A stretch of 64,000 nucleotides of DNA from Yponomeuta sedellus (GCA_934045075.1 OW203723.1:2124577-2188576); one strand, 5' to 3'; shown: positions 40,408-51,220, counted from the stretch's first letter. The notes: generated by a model not told the origin, from the sequence alone. Translations and numbers: made by a program.

Positions 40408-40675
40408 TTTTAGAACCTATTTAGGGGCTAAAAATTCCGCCCATGCCGGGACTTGAACCCGCGACCTCTGGCTAACCATACCAGCGCTCTCCCAACTGAG
40501 CTAATGGGCAAGTGGCAGCAAAATTTCGAACCTCTTTACAATATTCTCTGTATTATTTACAGAGCCAGAGGTCGCGGATTCGAGACTCGGCAAGGGCGGA
40601 ATTTTTAAACTCTAAATAGGTGTTTCCAAATAGTCCTCAGCACGGGTTAGTGAAACAAAAACAATATATACATAG
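40408..40675. mobile_element. Family C repeats, inverted pair
   Basis: A minus-strand copy (40408-40560: GCCCATGCCGGGACTTGAAC, CCCAACTGAGCTAATGGGCA) is followed at 40562 by a plus-strand half (GCCAGAGGTCGCGGATTCGA, AGCACGGGTTAGTG). The pair could fold. Confidence 0.75.
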
Positions 40676-40680
40676 AATAT

Positions 40681-41555
40681 TGTGCGACGGGCACAATGCG
40701 AGCGAGATTAAAACATTTTCTTTCATACAAATTAACAGCAGGATTCAGGATGCCAGCGTTATTAGCAGCATAAGTCAAGGCGGACGGTTTGATTGACTAA
40801 TTTTTTTTAAAACTCTAAACTTTATTATGTAGGTACATACTGGATGTAATAATTTATTTACAAGTGGGAGTATTCCCGAGCAATTTCCTTTTCTTACTGC
40901 CGAGCTGTAATAATGCGTACAATTTGTATCTCTGTTCCTGTCTTATATACTTAAAACTAAAATAGGTACCTTGTCTACGTAGGTACCTAATTTCATAGCA
41001 CAATTCTTTAATTTTGCATCTACCTGATGATAAGTAATAGGTAGGTTAGGTATTATACTATTTTTATTTTTAATGCACTAACCCGTGCTAAGGTTAGGTA
41101 TTGTTATCTATTATGTATGATAGTGCGGTTAATAAATACAAGGCACAAAATCTAAATGGAAATGGCTACTTTACATTATTTTATTATTTTATCCTTATTG
41201 TATGGTAGATTTCAAAATTAGTGTATCAACACCATATTCACACTATCTGAACCCAAATAAAACCGGTGACAATATCTTATTCGGGACTTTTGTACACATT
41301 TGTTTGTGTTGTGTGTGTATGTATCTTTGTGTATGTGTGCGTGTGTCTGTGTATGTGTGTGAGAAAGAGAGAGTACTTTATTGTTAATTATTCACATTCT
41401 TATTCATTTATTAATACTTTTGTAATTAGTTATGACGGTACTATTGTGGATTTATTTACCTGGTTAAGTAATTATTGTCGTTGCAAGAGAAATTTTGTTA
41501 CAAAGACTGTACAGGGAAAACAAAAAAAAATACTGTGCCACGTTAGAAAACTGTA
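40681..41555. other. Unassigned spacer with GT-rich run
   Basis: A short family C terminus (TTTTTAATGCACTAACCCGTG) is at 41067-41092. A TGTGTGTATGT-rich tract lies at 41300-41365, and the frames across it are low complexity. No gene recognised. Confidence 0.4.
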
Positions 41556-41744
41556 TCTCTATAATATAAAAATGAATCACTGAATGTGTTGGTAAGCGCA
41601 AATCTCGAGAGCAGCTAAACCGATTTCGCTAATTCTTTTTTTAGAATATTTCTTGAAGTACGAGGATGGTTCTTACGGAGAGAAAAATAAAAAAAAAAAT
41701 AAGTATCGACTGTTAGGCGGTACGAAGTTCGCTAGGTTAGCTAG
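41556..41744 (+). mobile_element. Non-autonomous Helitron, copy 2
   Basis: Starts TCTCTATAATATAAAAATG after an A and ends GGTTAGCTAG before a T, with internal CGCAAATCTCGAGAGCAGCT and GTTAGGCGGTACGAAGTTCG shared with 1478-1664. Confidence 0.75.
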
Positions 41745-42002
41745 TAAATGATAAAAGAAACCGTGAAGGTAATCATCGTGAGGAAATAGGACTGTCTGAG
41801 GTGTCCACTTATAATTGCCTATCCGGGGTGAGTACTCTCTCTCTGTTTGAGAGAAAGTCTGTGGTCGGTCGGGGAACGCATACAAGCTACAATGGAAAAA
41901 TAGAACTACGAAAAATTATTGTGCTGCCAAATTTTATTAATATTGAAAGTGGCGTGGCATGAGACAGGCTTCTGGCCAGCAGTACACTGTGAGGTACGAA
42001 GA
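41745..42002. other. Unassigned spacer
   Basis: A weak SINE-body remnant (AATCATCGTGAGGAAATAGG, near 41772) and otherwise no feature. Confidence 0.35.
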
Positions 42003-42110
42003 AAAGATAAGATAAGAACATTCTTTAACAACATTAACAAAAAAACATTAAAAAAGTATTAACAAATATACATAGTACAATCGGCGGCCTTATGAGCCTA
42101 TGGCTTAAGA
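42003..42110 (-). mobile_element. LINE/SINE 3' tail with GATAA repeats
   Basis: AAGATAAGATAAGAACATTC, then AGTACAATCGGCGGCCTTAT. Same class as 352-480. Confidence 0.6.
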
Positions 42111-42594
42111 CTTAAAACGAAAAGCCAACGCGTCATCGGCGTAAAAGGCAGACTTTGGGCGTGTGGAAATTTTCGCCGCTTTCCGCGGATCATACAGCCT
42201 TAATAGCGGCGTCACTGATTTAATGATCCTACATAAATTGACCCTTCTACTCGTATGCTGCGTTTGCACATACGAGAAACTTTATGCCCGCGTTTTAGGC
42301 AAGTCTCGGAAGGCACATTGCAAAGCTGGGAAAATTGCTCAAGACTTTTAGTTGACCGAGTAGGTATCTCTCTTAAATATTCTGGGCCATATTTTACTTC
42401 AGGACTCTCATTCTGCAAGATGCTCGCTATAAGTCATTGCAGATAACATATACCTACTAATCAGGAAGCAATTTTTACTTTATAATAAGTGTCATATTGT
42501 AATGTGAAAGGTTTACCAAACAACTTTATTTCCAGATGTGATTGTTGGGACAAAAGAAACACCTAATCTACGAAACTTTGAACCGTTTTGATAT
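42111..42594. other. Unassigned spacer
   Basis: Overlapping short frames on both strands without any recognised domain. Confidence 0.35.
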
Positions 42595-42596
42595 TT

Positions 42597-42790
42597 AAAA
42601 ACTACCCATTTAGAGGCTAAAAATTCCACCCATGCCTCCTCTGGCTATCCGTGCCAGCGCTCTTCCAACTGAGCTCATGGGCGACTCATCGGCATCAGTG
42701 AAATTTCGAACCTCTTAACAATACTCTCTGTGTTACGTACAAGCAGCGACATCTGGCTGAAGTATTTCGCATCACTTGCAGCCCCGAGAA
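42597..42790 (-). mobile_element. Family C repeat, joined to an RTE end
   Basis: Minus-strand unit with A-box side CCAACTGAGCTCATGGGCGA and leader GAAATTTCGAACCTCTTAAC. The B box is deleted (CCCATGCCTCCTCTGGC). At GCAGCCCCGAGAACCTG it passes directly into RTE coding sequence. Confidence 0.75.
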
Positions 42791-43115
42791 CCTGCCTACA
42801 GTGTATGCAACAGAGAACCAAAGTTATCGACATAGCAAAAAGAATTAGCGAGCTGAAGTGGGAGTGGGCTGGCCATAGTGGCCATATCTCGCGAAGAACC
42901 GACAACCGTTGGAGTAAGCGTGTTCTTGAGTGGAGACCGCGACTCGGCAAACGTAGTGTAGAACGCCCTCCGACCAGGTGGGATGACGATCTGGGAAAAA
43001 CTGCAGGAATATGCTGGATGCGGCCAGCTGAAGACAGGGCGCTATGTCGCTCATTAGGGGAGGGCTATGTTTAGCAGTGGACTACAAAATATAGCATGAA
43101 GAAGAAGAAGTTAAA
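42791..43115 (+). pseudogene. RTE-type LINE (second family), carboxyl end
   Basis: The plus frame reads RISELKWEWAGHSGHISRRT, RWSKRVLEWRPRLGKRSVER, PPTRWDDDLGKTAGICWM and DRALCRSLGEGYV then a stop, the usual end of this RTE family. It is followed by GGGAGGGCTATGTTTAGCAG and a GAAGAAGAAG tail. That 3' end is the one carried by the family B SINE. The copy is 5'-truncated and lacks endonuclease and polymerase domains. It is the same family as 4914-5162 and 43393-43560. Confidence 0.88.
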
Positions 43116-43201
43116 AAAAATATATTCAAAGAACAGAAAAGTATTGAAAAACTTCTAATAATGAGTCTCTGCATTTTGAACATTAATATTTGTGACCACT
43201 A

Positions 43202-43342
43202 ACCTCCTTATTCATAATAGTCCGCTAGCTTAAAACAGCTGCTAAAGAGTGTTCTCTTTCATTCTGACTTAGGTCAATAGAAGAGGACAGAGTGAGAATA
43301 AGCATTGCTTAAAGTTAACAGACTATTATGAATAAGGGGGAT
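43202..43342. mobile_element. MITE, ~141 bp, CTCCTTATTCATAAT ends
   Basis: Second copy of 24705-24845: inverted ends around ATTCATAATAGTCCGC and GACTATTATGAATAAGGG and the same centre (AGAGTGTTCTCTTTCATTCT). Confidence 0.85.
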
Positions 43343-43392
43343 AGACTGGTTTAGGAGCGCCTAACAATTTATAATAATAAAAATAATCCCCA

Positions 43393-43560
43393 TCAGGCTA
43401 TATTAGTTCACTGCTGGACATTGCTTTCACCTAATGAGCGTCATAGCGCCCTGTCTTCTGCTTGCCGAATCCAGCATCTGCCTGAAGGTTTTCGAAGATC
43501 GTCATCCCACCTGGTTGGAGGGCGTCCTACACTACGTTTACCCAGTCGCTATCTTCGCTC
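43393..43560 (-). pseudogene. RTE-type LINE (second family), 3' fragment
   Basis: The minus strand carries the 3' end (CAGGCTATATTAGTTCACTG) and, in a disrupted frame, VERPPTRWDDDL-like codons (CGTCATCCCACCTGGTTGG complement). Inverted relative to 42791-43115, about 300 bp away. Confidence 0.75.
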
Positions 43561-44010
43561 AATATAACTCAATTTGTAATAATAATCTTTCTAAACTAAG
43601 TCAAGTTCGTTTAAACACTCATGACTCTAGACGGGCTTGATTGATTTTTATGGTTTTTAATTTGTTGTATTGCTCCCAAACACCAGAATCAATACTAAAT
43701 TATCTGAAAAATCTGTATAATCTGCATAGGCATGCGAAAGAAGTCACAGACAAAAGCTTGTATATAATAAATATCGAAAAAAAACTACTATAATTTACTT
43801 ATTATTTCGGTGTTTTAAGTTACCGCTCGTTTTATACTTCTTACCACTTTGAATTGAGATTTACAGTTTACCATCAAAAATAAAAAAAATACATTTATTT
43901 TCAATTTATTTCTTAACTCGGACACATACATACTTCACATACATACTTCGTGGCGTGTATTGGGAGAGGCATATCAGGATTTAGCACCAACCCTCTTTCG
44001 CTTAATAAAC
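43561..44010. other. Unassigned AT-rich spacer
   Basis: No recognised feature. Confidence 0.4.
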
Positions 44011-44027
44011 ATTCATTAGACGTGACA

Positions 44028-44394
44028 AGCGCTCGTGGCCTAGTCGAACCGAGTGATTGGAATGAATCAGTTGAGTTAAGCAAGAACAGGCGCGGTCAGT
44101 TACAGGATGGGTGACCGTCCCGTGACTACCGCTTGTGGCATTTTTCCGAGCGCTTCCGTGCTTTAGAAGGCACGTTAAACCGTTGGTGTCGACTGTCGTA
44201 TAATAGCAGTCGTTAAGCCATGTTAGAGGCCTTATGGGCGGCTTGATAACTTCTGACAGTAACGCCCGCCACTGTCCTACAATCCCCCGCCAACCCGGAC
44301 TTGCCCCCCGTGGTGGAGTATGGCCTAACCTTCCTGCGATGCAGAAAGAGACCCGGCCCCAATAGTGGGCACGTACAAGGGATGATAACGAACG
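44028..44394 (+). mobile_element. 5S-derived SINE (family A), full length with 10-bp duplication
   Basis: Flanked by AGACGTGACA at 44018-44027 and 44395-44404. It starts AGCGCTCGTGGCCTAGTCGA, has 5S-like GTTAAGCAAGAACAGGCGCG and GTTACAGGATGGGTGACCGT, and ends ACAAGGGATGATAACG. The flanking duplications define the element's two ends and show retroposition. Confidence 0.93.
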
Positions 44395-44404
44395 AGACGT
44401 GACA

Positions 44405-44789
44405 AATACCACTATTTTTAAGTGAATATTACTTTTTATAGTTATTAAATTATATTTTTAGCCTTAAAAAAATTCTCCAAAATATAGACCCATTGTGGAA
44501 ATTAGGTATTTAAGTTATTCAAGGGGCCAGTATTACAACCTTGAAGCGCAATGTTTAAAAAGAGCAAGTTTAATTATTACTGCCACTCATCTTGATGTTC
44601 ATTATCTCAAAACGTCGTTTCAGTTCATTTGCAAACAACTGCTTAGTAGATCAAAAGCTAAATATTGAGAGACGTCAAAAACATTCAGGTAAAAAGTTTT
44701 CCTATTGAAATGCTGATTTTAGTTCAGTCAACTGCTGATCAACTGTAAAATTTTCGGTAAATAGTTAATGTAATGTACTGGTTAATTAC
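44405..44789. other. Unassigned spacer
   Basis: AT-rich with no recognised feature. Confidence 0.4.
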
Positions 44790-45165
44790 CAAGGCCCGTT
44801 CCTGAGTTGAGAATTTTACTAAATAAATACTTAAGTGACGTTCTGTCACGTTCTTGGCTGAGAAGTTCGAAGAAACAGCGCAGTTAACTGAAAGAAAGAA
44901 AAGAAAGAAAGAAAACATTTATTGCAACAACAGTTACACACAAATAAATTAAAGTACAAAGACAAATAAAGTATTGACAGTAAAAATAACTAAAAACACA
45001 TTACAAACTTTGTCGCGGTGTGTCTCTGCTGCTGCAAATGGCAACTAACTCAGCATAGTGCTGGGGGCGTGAACCCTCAGCGCTGATTTTCAGTCAGTAC
45101 CGAACTAATCAGTAACTATCTACTTAGTGAAATTCTTAATTCAGAAACTGGCCCTCAGAGTATTA
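44790..45165. mobile_element. Palindromic MITE with a nested retroposon tail
   Basis: The left arm GCCCGTTCCTGAGTTGAGAA ... GTTCTGTCACG and right arm TTAGTGAAATTCTTAATTCA, GAAACTGGCCC are inverted copies. A minus-strand tail with GAAAGAAA repeats (44886-45098, ACATTTATTGCAACAACAG) interrupts it. Related units: 49988-50272 and inside 59691-60653. Confidence 0.65.
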
Positions 45166-46069
45166 AATGTCGACAAATTAAATAAGTGACAAAGCTGAGA
45201 ATCTCATAATATTCACGATTTTTTCAGGAACGACCTAATTATCAGTCACTTATCTTATAACCTCTTATGTTCGTTTGAAAGCAATGTAATTGAATTTTTT
45301 TTTAGTTAGCCTGTTTTGTGTCCCACTGCTGGGCAAAGGCCTCCCCCCTTTTTCTCCATTCCGTTCTCTCCAGCGCCACACGTGACCAATCTTCGAACTC
45401 GACAATTATCTCCGAAATTATTATAGAATAAAATAATTATTTATAATGTTATAAGCATTTTCTACCAGTCGAAAGAGGTGAATGAAAGTAATTAGTTGGC
45501 ATACAGAAGTGCAAAAATACTTTAACTAGACTATATTAAAGTAAGAGAAAATGTTAAAGATGTTACGAAGATGACTCGACAAACAATTAGTAAAAATGAC
45601 TTTGACTTTGCATTTTAGGTTTTATTAGTGGAGGATGGGGGACGTGAGAATTCATCGAACTTTAATGAAATTAATGTAATAAAAAATCCATTTTAATTTA
45701 ACCGTGTGTAAGCTTACAAAAGTCTTAGTTCGAAAATTGAAAAAATAATTCCATGTCCATCGTAAAACCATTCCGACCACGCAGATTTTTTTTCAAGCTG
45801 CTAATCACTTGCCTAAGTTGACTCGCTTCTTTACTTGCGCCAATGCAAACGCGCCCCACTAATTTAACGTAGCGACGATGGAATTTATGTAATTGCTGCT
45901 TCTAAAGCGACGAATTAATGAGTTCGAAGTAATGTGACGCGGGATTCCCTTCGCTGTCGGCTGGTAGATGAAATCAAAAGGGAATATAATGGTGCCTACT
46001 GTAAATAATAACGAAGAACAAAAAAGAACCAATCCGATTGCTGAGCATCAACTAGTAAGCAAAAACTAA
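45166..46069. other. Mostly unassigned
   Basis: A SINE/LINE fragment (TGTGTCCCACTGCTGGGCAA, 45319-45338, then GGCCTCCCCC) is recognisable. The remainder (45420-46065), including a GC-rich patch at 45835-45860, shows no gene. Confidence 0.4.
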
Positions 46070-46137
46070 AAACAACTGAGAAGCAGAATATTTAATAGGA
46101 GTGTCCTCCTACTAAATATTCTGCTTCTCAGTTGTTT
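46070..46137. repeat. 32-bp hairpin with 4-nt loop
   Basis: 46070-46101 and 46106-46137 are reverse complements with one mismatch, loop TGTC. The arm begins AAACAACTGAGAAGCAGAAT. It could be a foldback insertion scar; I have no evidence for an expressed small RNA. Confidence 0.8.
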
Positions 46138-46206
46138 ATATGAAAATTAAATCAAACATATTTACACTATTTTTATTTTTAACGCACTAACCCGTGCTAC
46201 ACGCTT

Positions 46207-49200
46207 AAGCCGTGCTTAAGCTTGACTGCTGATTTAAACTGTCAGCGCAGACCACAGAAAAGCCCCTCTTAAAAAAAATCACTTTAGCTAATCAGAACAT
46301 ACAGGGTGGTTTTTCTGGAAAGCTACTAGAGTTAGAATTGTTCTTAGAGCAACATGAGATTGACATACTTTGTGTTACGGAGCACTGGCTATTAGAATCT
46401 CATATGAATTTTTCTGTACATAATTATCAGTTAGCCAGTTGCTACAATAGAAAGTTAGCATTGCATGGGGGATCTTTAATACTAGTAAAGGATGGTTTAA
46501 AATTTAAAGAAAGGAAAGATATTTGCAGGCTTTCTGTTGAAAAAATAATTGAACTATCTTGTGTTGAATTATCGTCACACATTGTAGTAAGCGTATACAG
46601 GCCCCCCACCAGTGATTACAGTGTATTCGAATCTGTATTAGAGGATGTATTAAAAGTAGCCTGCAGTAATAATAAGAAGGTTATAGTCTGTGGTGATTTT
46701 AATGTAAACCTGCTTGTAGATTCCCCTTCGAGTGCTAAATTAAAACTTATTTTTAAGTCTTTTAATTTGATGAATATTTTCTTAGAGCCCACCAGGATTA
46801 CCGAAACCACCGCCACCTGCCTTGACAACGTATACTGTGACTGTGAATTTTCCCATTATTCTACAGTGAATTGTCTTAAATCAGACCACAGTGGTCAAAT
46901 TGTACATTTTAAAGCAGATTTAAAAAAAATAGAGCAAGATGTACTCTGCAGGGTGATAACAAATAAAAAACTAGAATTGTTTAAACTTGACTTAAAAAAA
47001 AGATTACCTATTCAAAAAAATAAAACTCAAGATGCTAATGTTCTCTATCGAGATTTCTTCAAGGCTGTTTCAGATAGTTTTGAAAAAGTTTTTAAATTAA
47101 AACAGATATCCTGCAAACAAAATAAATTACAATTTAGTGAATGGGCCACTGCCGGCATCCGAAAAAGTAGGGACACACTTTATTCACTGTATGAGAAAAA
47201 AACATATACATACAACCCCAGTTTTATACAGTATGTAAAACTATATTCAAAATTATTTAAGGCCGTCTGCCACAAAGCAAAATGCGAGTATATAAAATCA
47301 AAAATCCTTCAATCTTCTAATAAATCTAAAACAATTTGGGCTATTATAAATAAGGAAACTGGTAAATCCAAATTGGGAGATCGCGAATTTGCACTTAAAA
47401 TAAATAATAAATTAATAACCTCAAATGAAGACATTGCTGCGGCTTTTGAACAGTTCTTTACAAATGTTCCAATTATAACGACAGCTCCTTTAGACTCTTC
47501 TCCAGCTCTTGCAGAAACTATTTTGAAAGACAATGTCCCCCTATGCGATCACGATTTTTCGTTTGATTATATTGAAGCTCATACCGTGATTAAATCGTTT
47601 AAAAAGCTAAAGCTTAAAAAAACTGAAGATTTGTGGGGTATGTCAGTAACAGTAGTTAGCTCAGTAATCGACACCCTAGCACCCTATTTAGCCAGAATCT
47701 TTAACAAATGTCTAGATGAGGGTATATTCCCAGATCTAATGAAATATAGTAGGCTCGTTCCTTTATTTAAAAGTGGTGATAAGCAAGATCCTTCAAATTT
47801 CAGACCAGTCTCGGTTCTACCCGTTTTGAGTAAAATATTCGAGAAGATAGTTCTAGGTCAACTGCTTACACACTTCAATGACTATCAACTTCTCCATGGT
47901 CAGCAATTCGGCTTTACGCAAGGGCGCTCTACAACGGACGCCGGCGTCATGTTAGTTAAACATATATTTAGTGCATGGGAAGATCGCAAGGATGCTATAG
48001 GCGTATTCTGTGACTTGTCAAAAGCATTTGATTGCGTTGACCATAAAACACTTCTTTTAAAATTAAAGCACTATGGTATAAACGGGAATAGCCTAAAACT
48101 TATGACATCATATTTAGAAGGAAGAATTCAAAGAGCTGATATAAATAGAACTAAATCTTCAGGGTCAGAGGTCAGGATAGGAGTACCACAGGGATCGATT
48201 TTGGGGCCGTTCCTCTTCCTCGTATATGTAAATGATTTGCCGTTCATGGTTCAAAATATGTCAGAGATAGTACTATTTGCAGATGACACGTCACTTATTT
48301 TCAAAATTAAGAGACAAGAAGATGACCTTGACAATACTAATGCTGCTCTCTCTCAGGTACTAAACTGGTTTACGTCTAATAACTTATTGTTAAATTCAAA
48401 AAAGACAAAATGTATAAAGTTCACTCTACCAAATGTCAAAGTAGTTGACAGCAAAGTTATATTGGGAAGGGACAAACTAGACCTTGTCGAAGAAACTGTA
48501 TTTTTAGGTATCACAATTGATGCAAAGCTTCAATGGGGTCCTCATATAGAAAAATTGGCAAATAGGCTTAGCTCTGCAGCATATGCTGTTAAAAGAATTA
48601 GGGAACTAACTGACGTCGCAACTGCCAGGCTCGTTTATTTTAGTTACTTCCATAGTATCATGTCCTACGGCATACTACTGTGGGGACGGGCAGCGGACAT
48701 TGAGACCATCTTCGTCTTGCAGAAAAGAGCGATCAGATTCATCTATAAGCTAGGCAGTAGAGACTCGTTAAGAGAATTCTTTAAAGAAACAAACATCCTG
48801 ACAGTTGCCAGTCAGTATATCTATGAAAATATTATGTATGTCAGGAAAAATATTAGCAACTTTAAAACTGCAGGTAGCCAACATAATGTAAATACTAGAA
48901 ATAAACATAAACTTTTGATCCCAAGATTTAGGCTGGCAAAAGTTAATACATCCTTCATGGGGCATTGTATACGCTTCTACAATAAAATCCCTGAAGATAT
49001 ATTAAGTTTGACTGAAGCGCGGTTCAAAAAATGTGTAAAGTACACTTTGTGCCAAAAGAGCTACTATAATATTAAGGATTATTTAGATGACAATGATGTC
49101 TGGAATTCAAGCATGTAAAATTCACGAGTTTTGTAGTATCTGTGTAAATTCTGTTAATTAAGGAATTTGAAAAGACTAAGTTTGGAGTTTTTTTGTCCAT

Positions 49201-49345
49201 TTTTTCTCCAAAATGATCCAGATTTTGAAATGGACACCTAGTTTAACTTGTAACGTTCATTAAGCCGCAGTATCTGCGCTACTTTGAATAAAACCTTTTC
49301 ATTTCATTTCATTTCATTTCATTTCATTTCATTTCATTACAGAGA
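46207..49345 (+). mobile_element. CR1/Jockey-group LINE, 5'-truncated
   Basis: The copy contains the endonuclease-RT frame, a ~180-bp 3' untranslated region and a tail of about nine ATTTC units (49297-49337). An ORF1 is absent. The left junction follows a family C terminus (TTTTTAACGCACTAACCCGTG, 46173-46193) and the right junction enters a family C pair, so it probably inserted into, or recombined with, that repeat. No target duplication is visible. Decayed relatives: 12425-12805, 39165-39470, 51335-51660. Confidence 0.85.
46233..49118 (+). CDS. LINE endonuclease-reverse transcriptase (ORF2), uninterrupted
   Basis: The protein nicks target DNA with an APE-type endonuclease and copies its RNA there. 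The frame is open from 46233 to the stop at 49116-49118 (961 codons). Endonuclease motifs are present: NQNIQG (46290), TEHWL (46377), CGDFNVN near 46688 and SDHSG near 46884. Reverse transcriptase motifs follow: LVPLFKSGDKQDPSNFRPVS (about 47755), QFGFTQGRST (47905), VFCDLSKAFDCVDH (48005), GVPQGSILGPFLF (48181) and LFADDTSLIF (48273), so all three catalytic aspartates are kept. The carboxyl part has HSIMSYGILLWG and LQKRAIRFIY typical of CR1/Jockey-group elements. No ATG opens the endonuclease (the codon at 46338 is TTG), so the copy is 5'-truncated or begins by reinitiation. The exact clade (for example Daphne-like) is not settled. Confidence 0.92.
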   Translation, partial: FKLSAQTTEKPLLKKITLANQNIQGGFSGKLLELELFLEQHEIDILCVTEHWLLESHMNFSVHNYQLASCYNRKLALHGGSLILVKDGLKFKERKDICRLSVEKIIELSCVELSSHIVVSVYRPPTSDYSVFESVLEDVLKVACSNNKKVIVCGDFNVNLLVDSPSSAKLKLIFKSFNLMNIFLEPTRITETTATCLDNVYCDCEFSHYSTVNCLKSDHSGQIVHFKADLKKIEQDVLCRVITNKKLELFKLDLKKRLPIQKNKTQDANVLYRDFFKAVSDSFEKVFKLKQISCKQNKLQFSEWATAGIRKSRDTLYSLYEKKTYTYNPSFIQYVKLYSKLFKAVCHKAKCEYIKSKILQSSNKSKTIWAIINKETGKSKLGDREFALKINNKLITSNEDIAAAFEQFFTNVPIITTAPLDSSPALAETILKDNVPLCDHDFSFDYIEAHTVIKSFKKLKLKKTEDLWGMSVTVVSSVIDTLAPYLARIFNKCLDEGIFPDLMKYSRLVPLFKSGDKQDPSNFRPVSVLPVLSKIFEKIVLGQLLTHFNDYQLLHGQQFGFTQGRSTTDAGVMLVKHIFSAWEDRKDAIGVFCDLSKAFDCVDHKTLLLKLKHYGINGNSLKLMTSYLEGRIQRADINRTKSSGSEVRIGVPQGSILGPFLFLVYVNDLPFMVQNMSEIVLFADDTSLIFKIKRQEDDLDNTNAALSQVLNWFTSNNLLLNSKKTKCIKFTLPNVKVVDSKVILGRDKLDLVEETVFLGITIDAKLQWGPHIEKLANRLSSAAYAVKRIRELTDVATARLVYFSYFHSIMSYGILLWGRAADIETIFVLQKRAIRFIYKLGSRDSLREFFKETNILTVASQYIYENIMYVRKNISNFKTAGSQHNVNTRNKHKLLIPRFRLAKVNTSFMGHCIRFYNKIPEDILSLTEARFKKCVKYTLCQKSYYNIKDYLDDNDVWNSSM

Positions 49346-49790
49346 ATATTGTAAAGAGGTTCGAAATTTCACTGATGCCGCCCATTGGCTCAATTGGTAG
49401 AGCGCTGGTACGGATAGCCAGAGGTTGCGGGTTCGAATCCCGGCATGGGTGAAATTTTTAGCCTCTAAATAGGTTTTTAAATTTGTTCCTTAGCACGGGT
49501 TAGTGCATTAAAAATAAAAATAGGGTAATCATGTGGGTACAGTGATATCGTTCCGATGTTAAACCTAACTGCAAAGTAGGTAGTCGGGGCTGTAAGTAAT
49601 GCAATTTGCTTAAGTCAGATGTCGCTGCCTGTACGTAATACAGAGAATATTGTAAAGAGGTTCGAAATTTCACTGATGCCGTGAGTCGCCCATTGGCTCA
49701 ATTGGTAGAGCGCTGGTACGGATAGCCAGAGGTTGCGGGTTCGAATCCCGGCATGGGTGAAATTTTTAGCCTCTAAATAGATTTTCAAAC
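49337..49790 (+). mobile_element. Family C repeat, head-to-tail pair
   Basis: Two leader-plus-core units in direct orientation, GATG blocks at 49374 and 49675, i.e. 301 bp, the difference from 308 being a deletion of GGTGAGT-type bases in the first core (CTGATGCCGCCCATTGG). Both cores keep CAATTGGTAGAGCGCTGG and CGGGTTCGAATCCCGGC. It abuts the LINE tail. Confidence 0.85.
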
Positions 49791-49987
49791 ATATTTACAG
49801 AGCAGAACAAAGCTTAACAATATTATAAAGTAACTCTTAACCCCAAACTAAATTAAATAGTATCTTAGTGGTATCTCCCAAGTTAACTTAATGAACGTTA
49901 AAACTGTTAGTTTCACAATCAATAAATTTTGTGGAGAGGAAATAAATAAAGATAACTACATATTTATAAAAAAGCGTAGTTTACTTA

Positions 49988-50272
49988 GGGCCAGATTCAG
50001 AATTGAGAATTTCACTAAGTAAATACGTCCGTTCCTTTCTGTTAAGATAAGATAAGAATATTATTTATTGTATACCGGAAAAATAGTTACAGAAACGGCC
50101 GATACAAAACATCAAATACAATTGGCGGCCTTATTGCAAATAGCAATTTCTTCCAGGCAACCTCAAATTGGAGAATTTGCCGAGGATAAATAGATACTGT
50201 TACGCTCTTTTCTGAGAAATATGAAGAGACAGCAACTATTTACTTACCGAAATTCTATTCAGAAACTGGTGC
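49988..50272. mobile_element. Palindromic MITE with nested LINE tail
   Basis: The arms GCCAGATTCAGAATTGAGAA ... and TTCTATTCAGAAACTGGTGC are inverted. A minus-strand GATAA-type tail (50043-50165) interrupts it and is followed by more arm sequence; CTGTTA on both sides (50039 and 50195) may be the target duplication. Confidence 0.65.
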
Positions 50273-50275
50273 TTA

Positions 50276-51104
50276 CACACATAACACAGAGACTCGGCTA
50301 GGAATCCAGAGCGTGGAGCTTGAGTGCGTAATACAGCGAGAGCAGAAAAAACATGCCTGTCTAATTTTCTTTGACACTCGGATTATGCCACTCATGCCGT
50401 AGGTCTTCCCAGAAACTGCCTACCAACGATTCCCAGAAATGATCTCTGTGAGAGAACCTTACGAAATTCCGGCATATTTTTCTGGGGATATCCGACGTAA
50501 CATAGTCGTTAGCGTTCGTTGAACCGAAATTGCTTACCTTCGCAATTTTGACCTCACTTTTAGTACAGTCAGATATCTCTCTACCTTATTTCATTTTATT
50601 TATTTAGGACAACCAACAGGCAATACATAAATAAATTCACAGAAAAAACACACATAACGTTATGCTAACCTTTGAGGTTGTTACATCATGCATCTGAAAC
50701 TTGACAAACTGTCATACATATTAATCTAATGTAAAGATATTATAAAATAAGCGGTGCTAAAACTCTCCTTAAGTGCTGGTTAAATGGTGTGTCACAAAGG
50801 AAAAGACCAACGCAGACTGCATTTGAAAATTAGTCTAAAGACACACACGCACACGCACACGCACACACACCCTTATACACACTCCATCTAAAAACAATGC
50901 CCTAGGAACCACAGTGGTCCCTTCACTCGTCTAGTGTGTGTGATTGTGCTACTGATAGCTGTGTAAATCATACTTCATATTTTTGTCATAAACATGTATA
51001 ATAACATGCTATTATATGTGTATATGACAAAACGGATCATTTTAATATGTTAGCATACACACACTCATACACACTGTGTGCAAATCACCTTAGTATGTGT
51101 TTAT
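50276..51104. other. Mostly unassigned; CA-rich run
   Basis: A CACACACGCACACGC-type tract lies at 50838-50880 and an ACACACACTC run near 51057-51080. No gene recognised. Confidence 0.4.
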
Positions 51105-51220
51105 TTTCATGTTTGAGACGTCCTTGAAATACAACATACCCTGTTGTATGATAACCAGACAAGGACCCAGCAAACCTGACCACAGGGTATCCTAGTTTGG
51201 GACCGAACGATACTTTGACT
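51105..51220 (+). mobile_element. Tail of the family F/G SINEs
   Basis: TCATGTTTGAGACGTCCTTG and CAGGGTATCCTAGTTTGGGA match the 3' region of family G (53830-54020). Headless. Confidence 0.6.
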
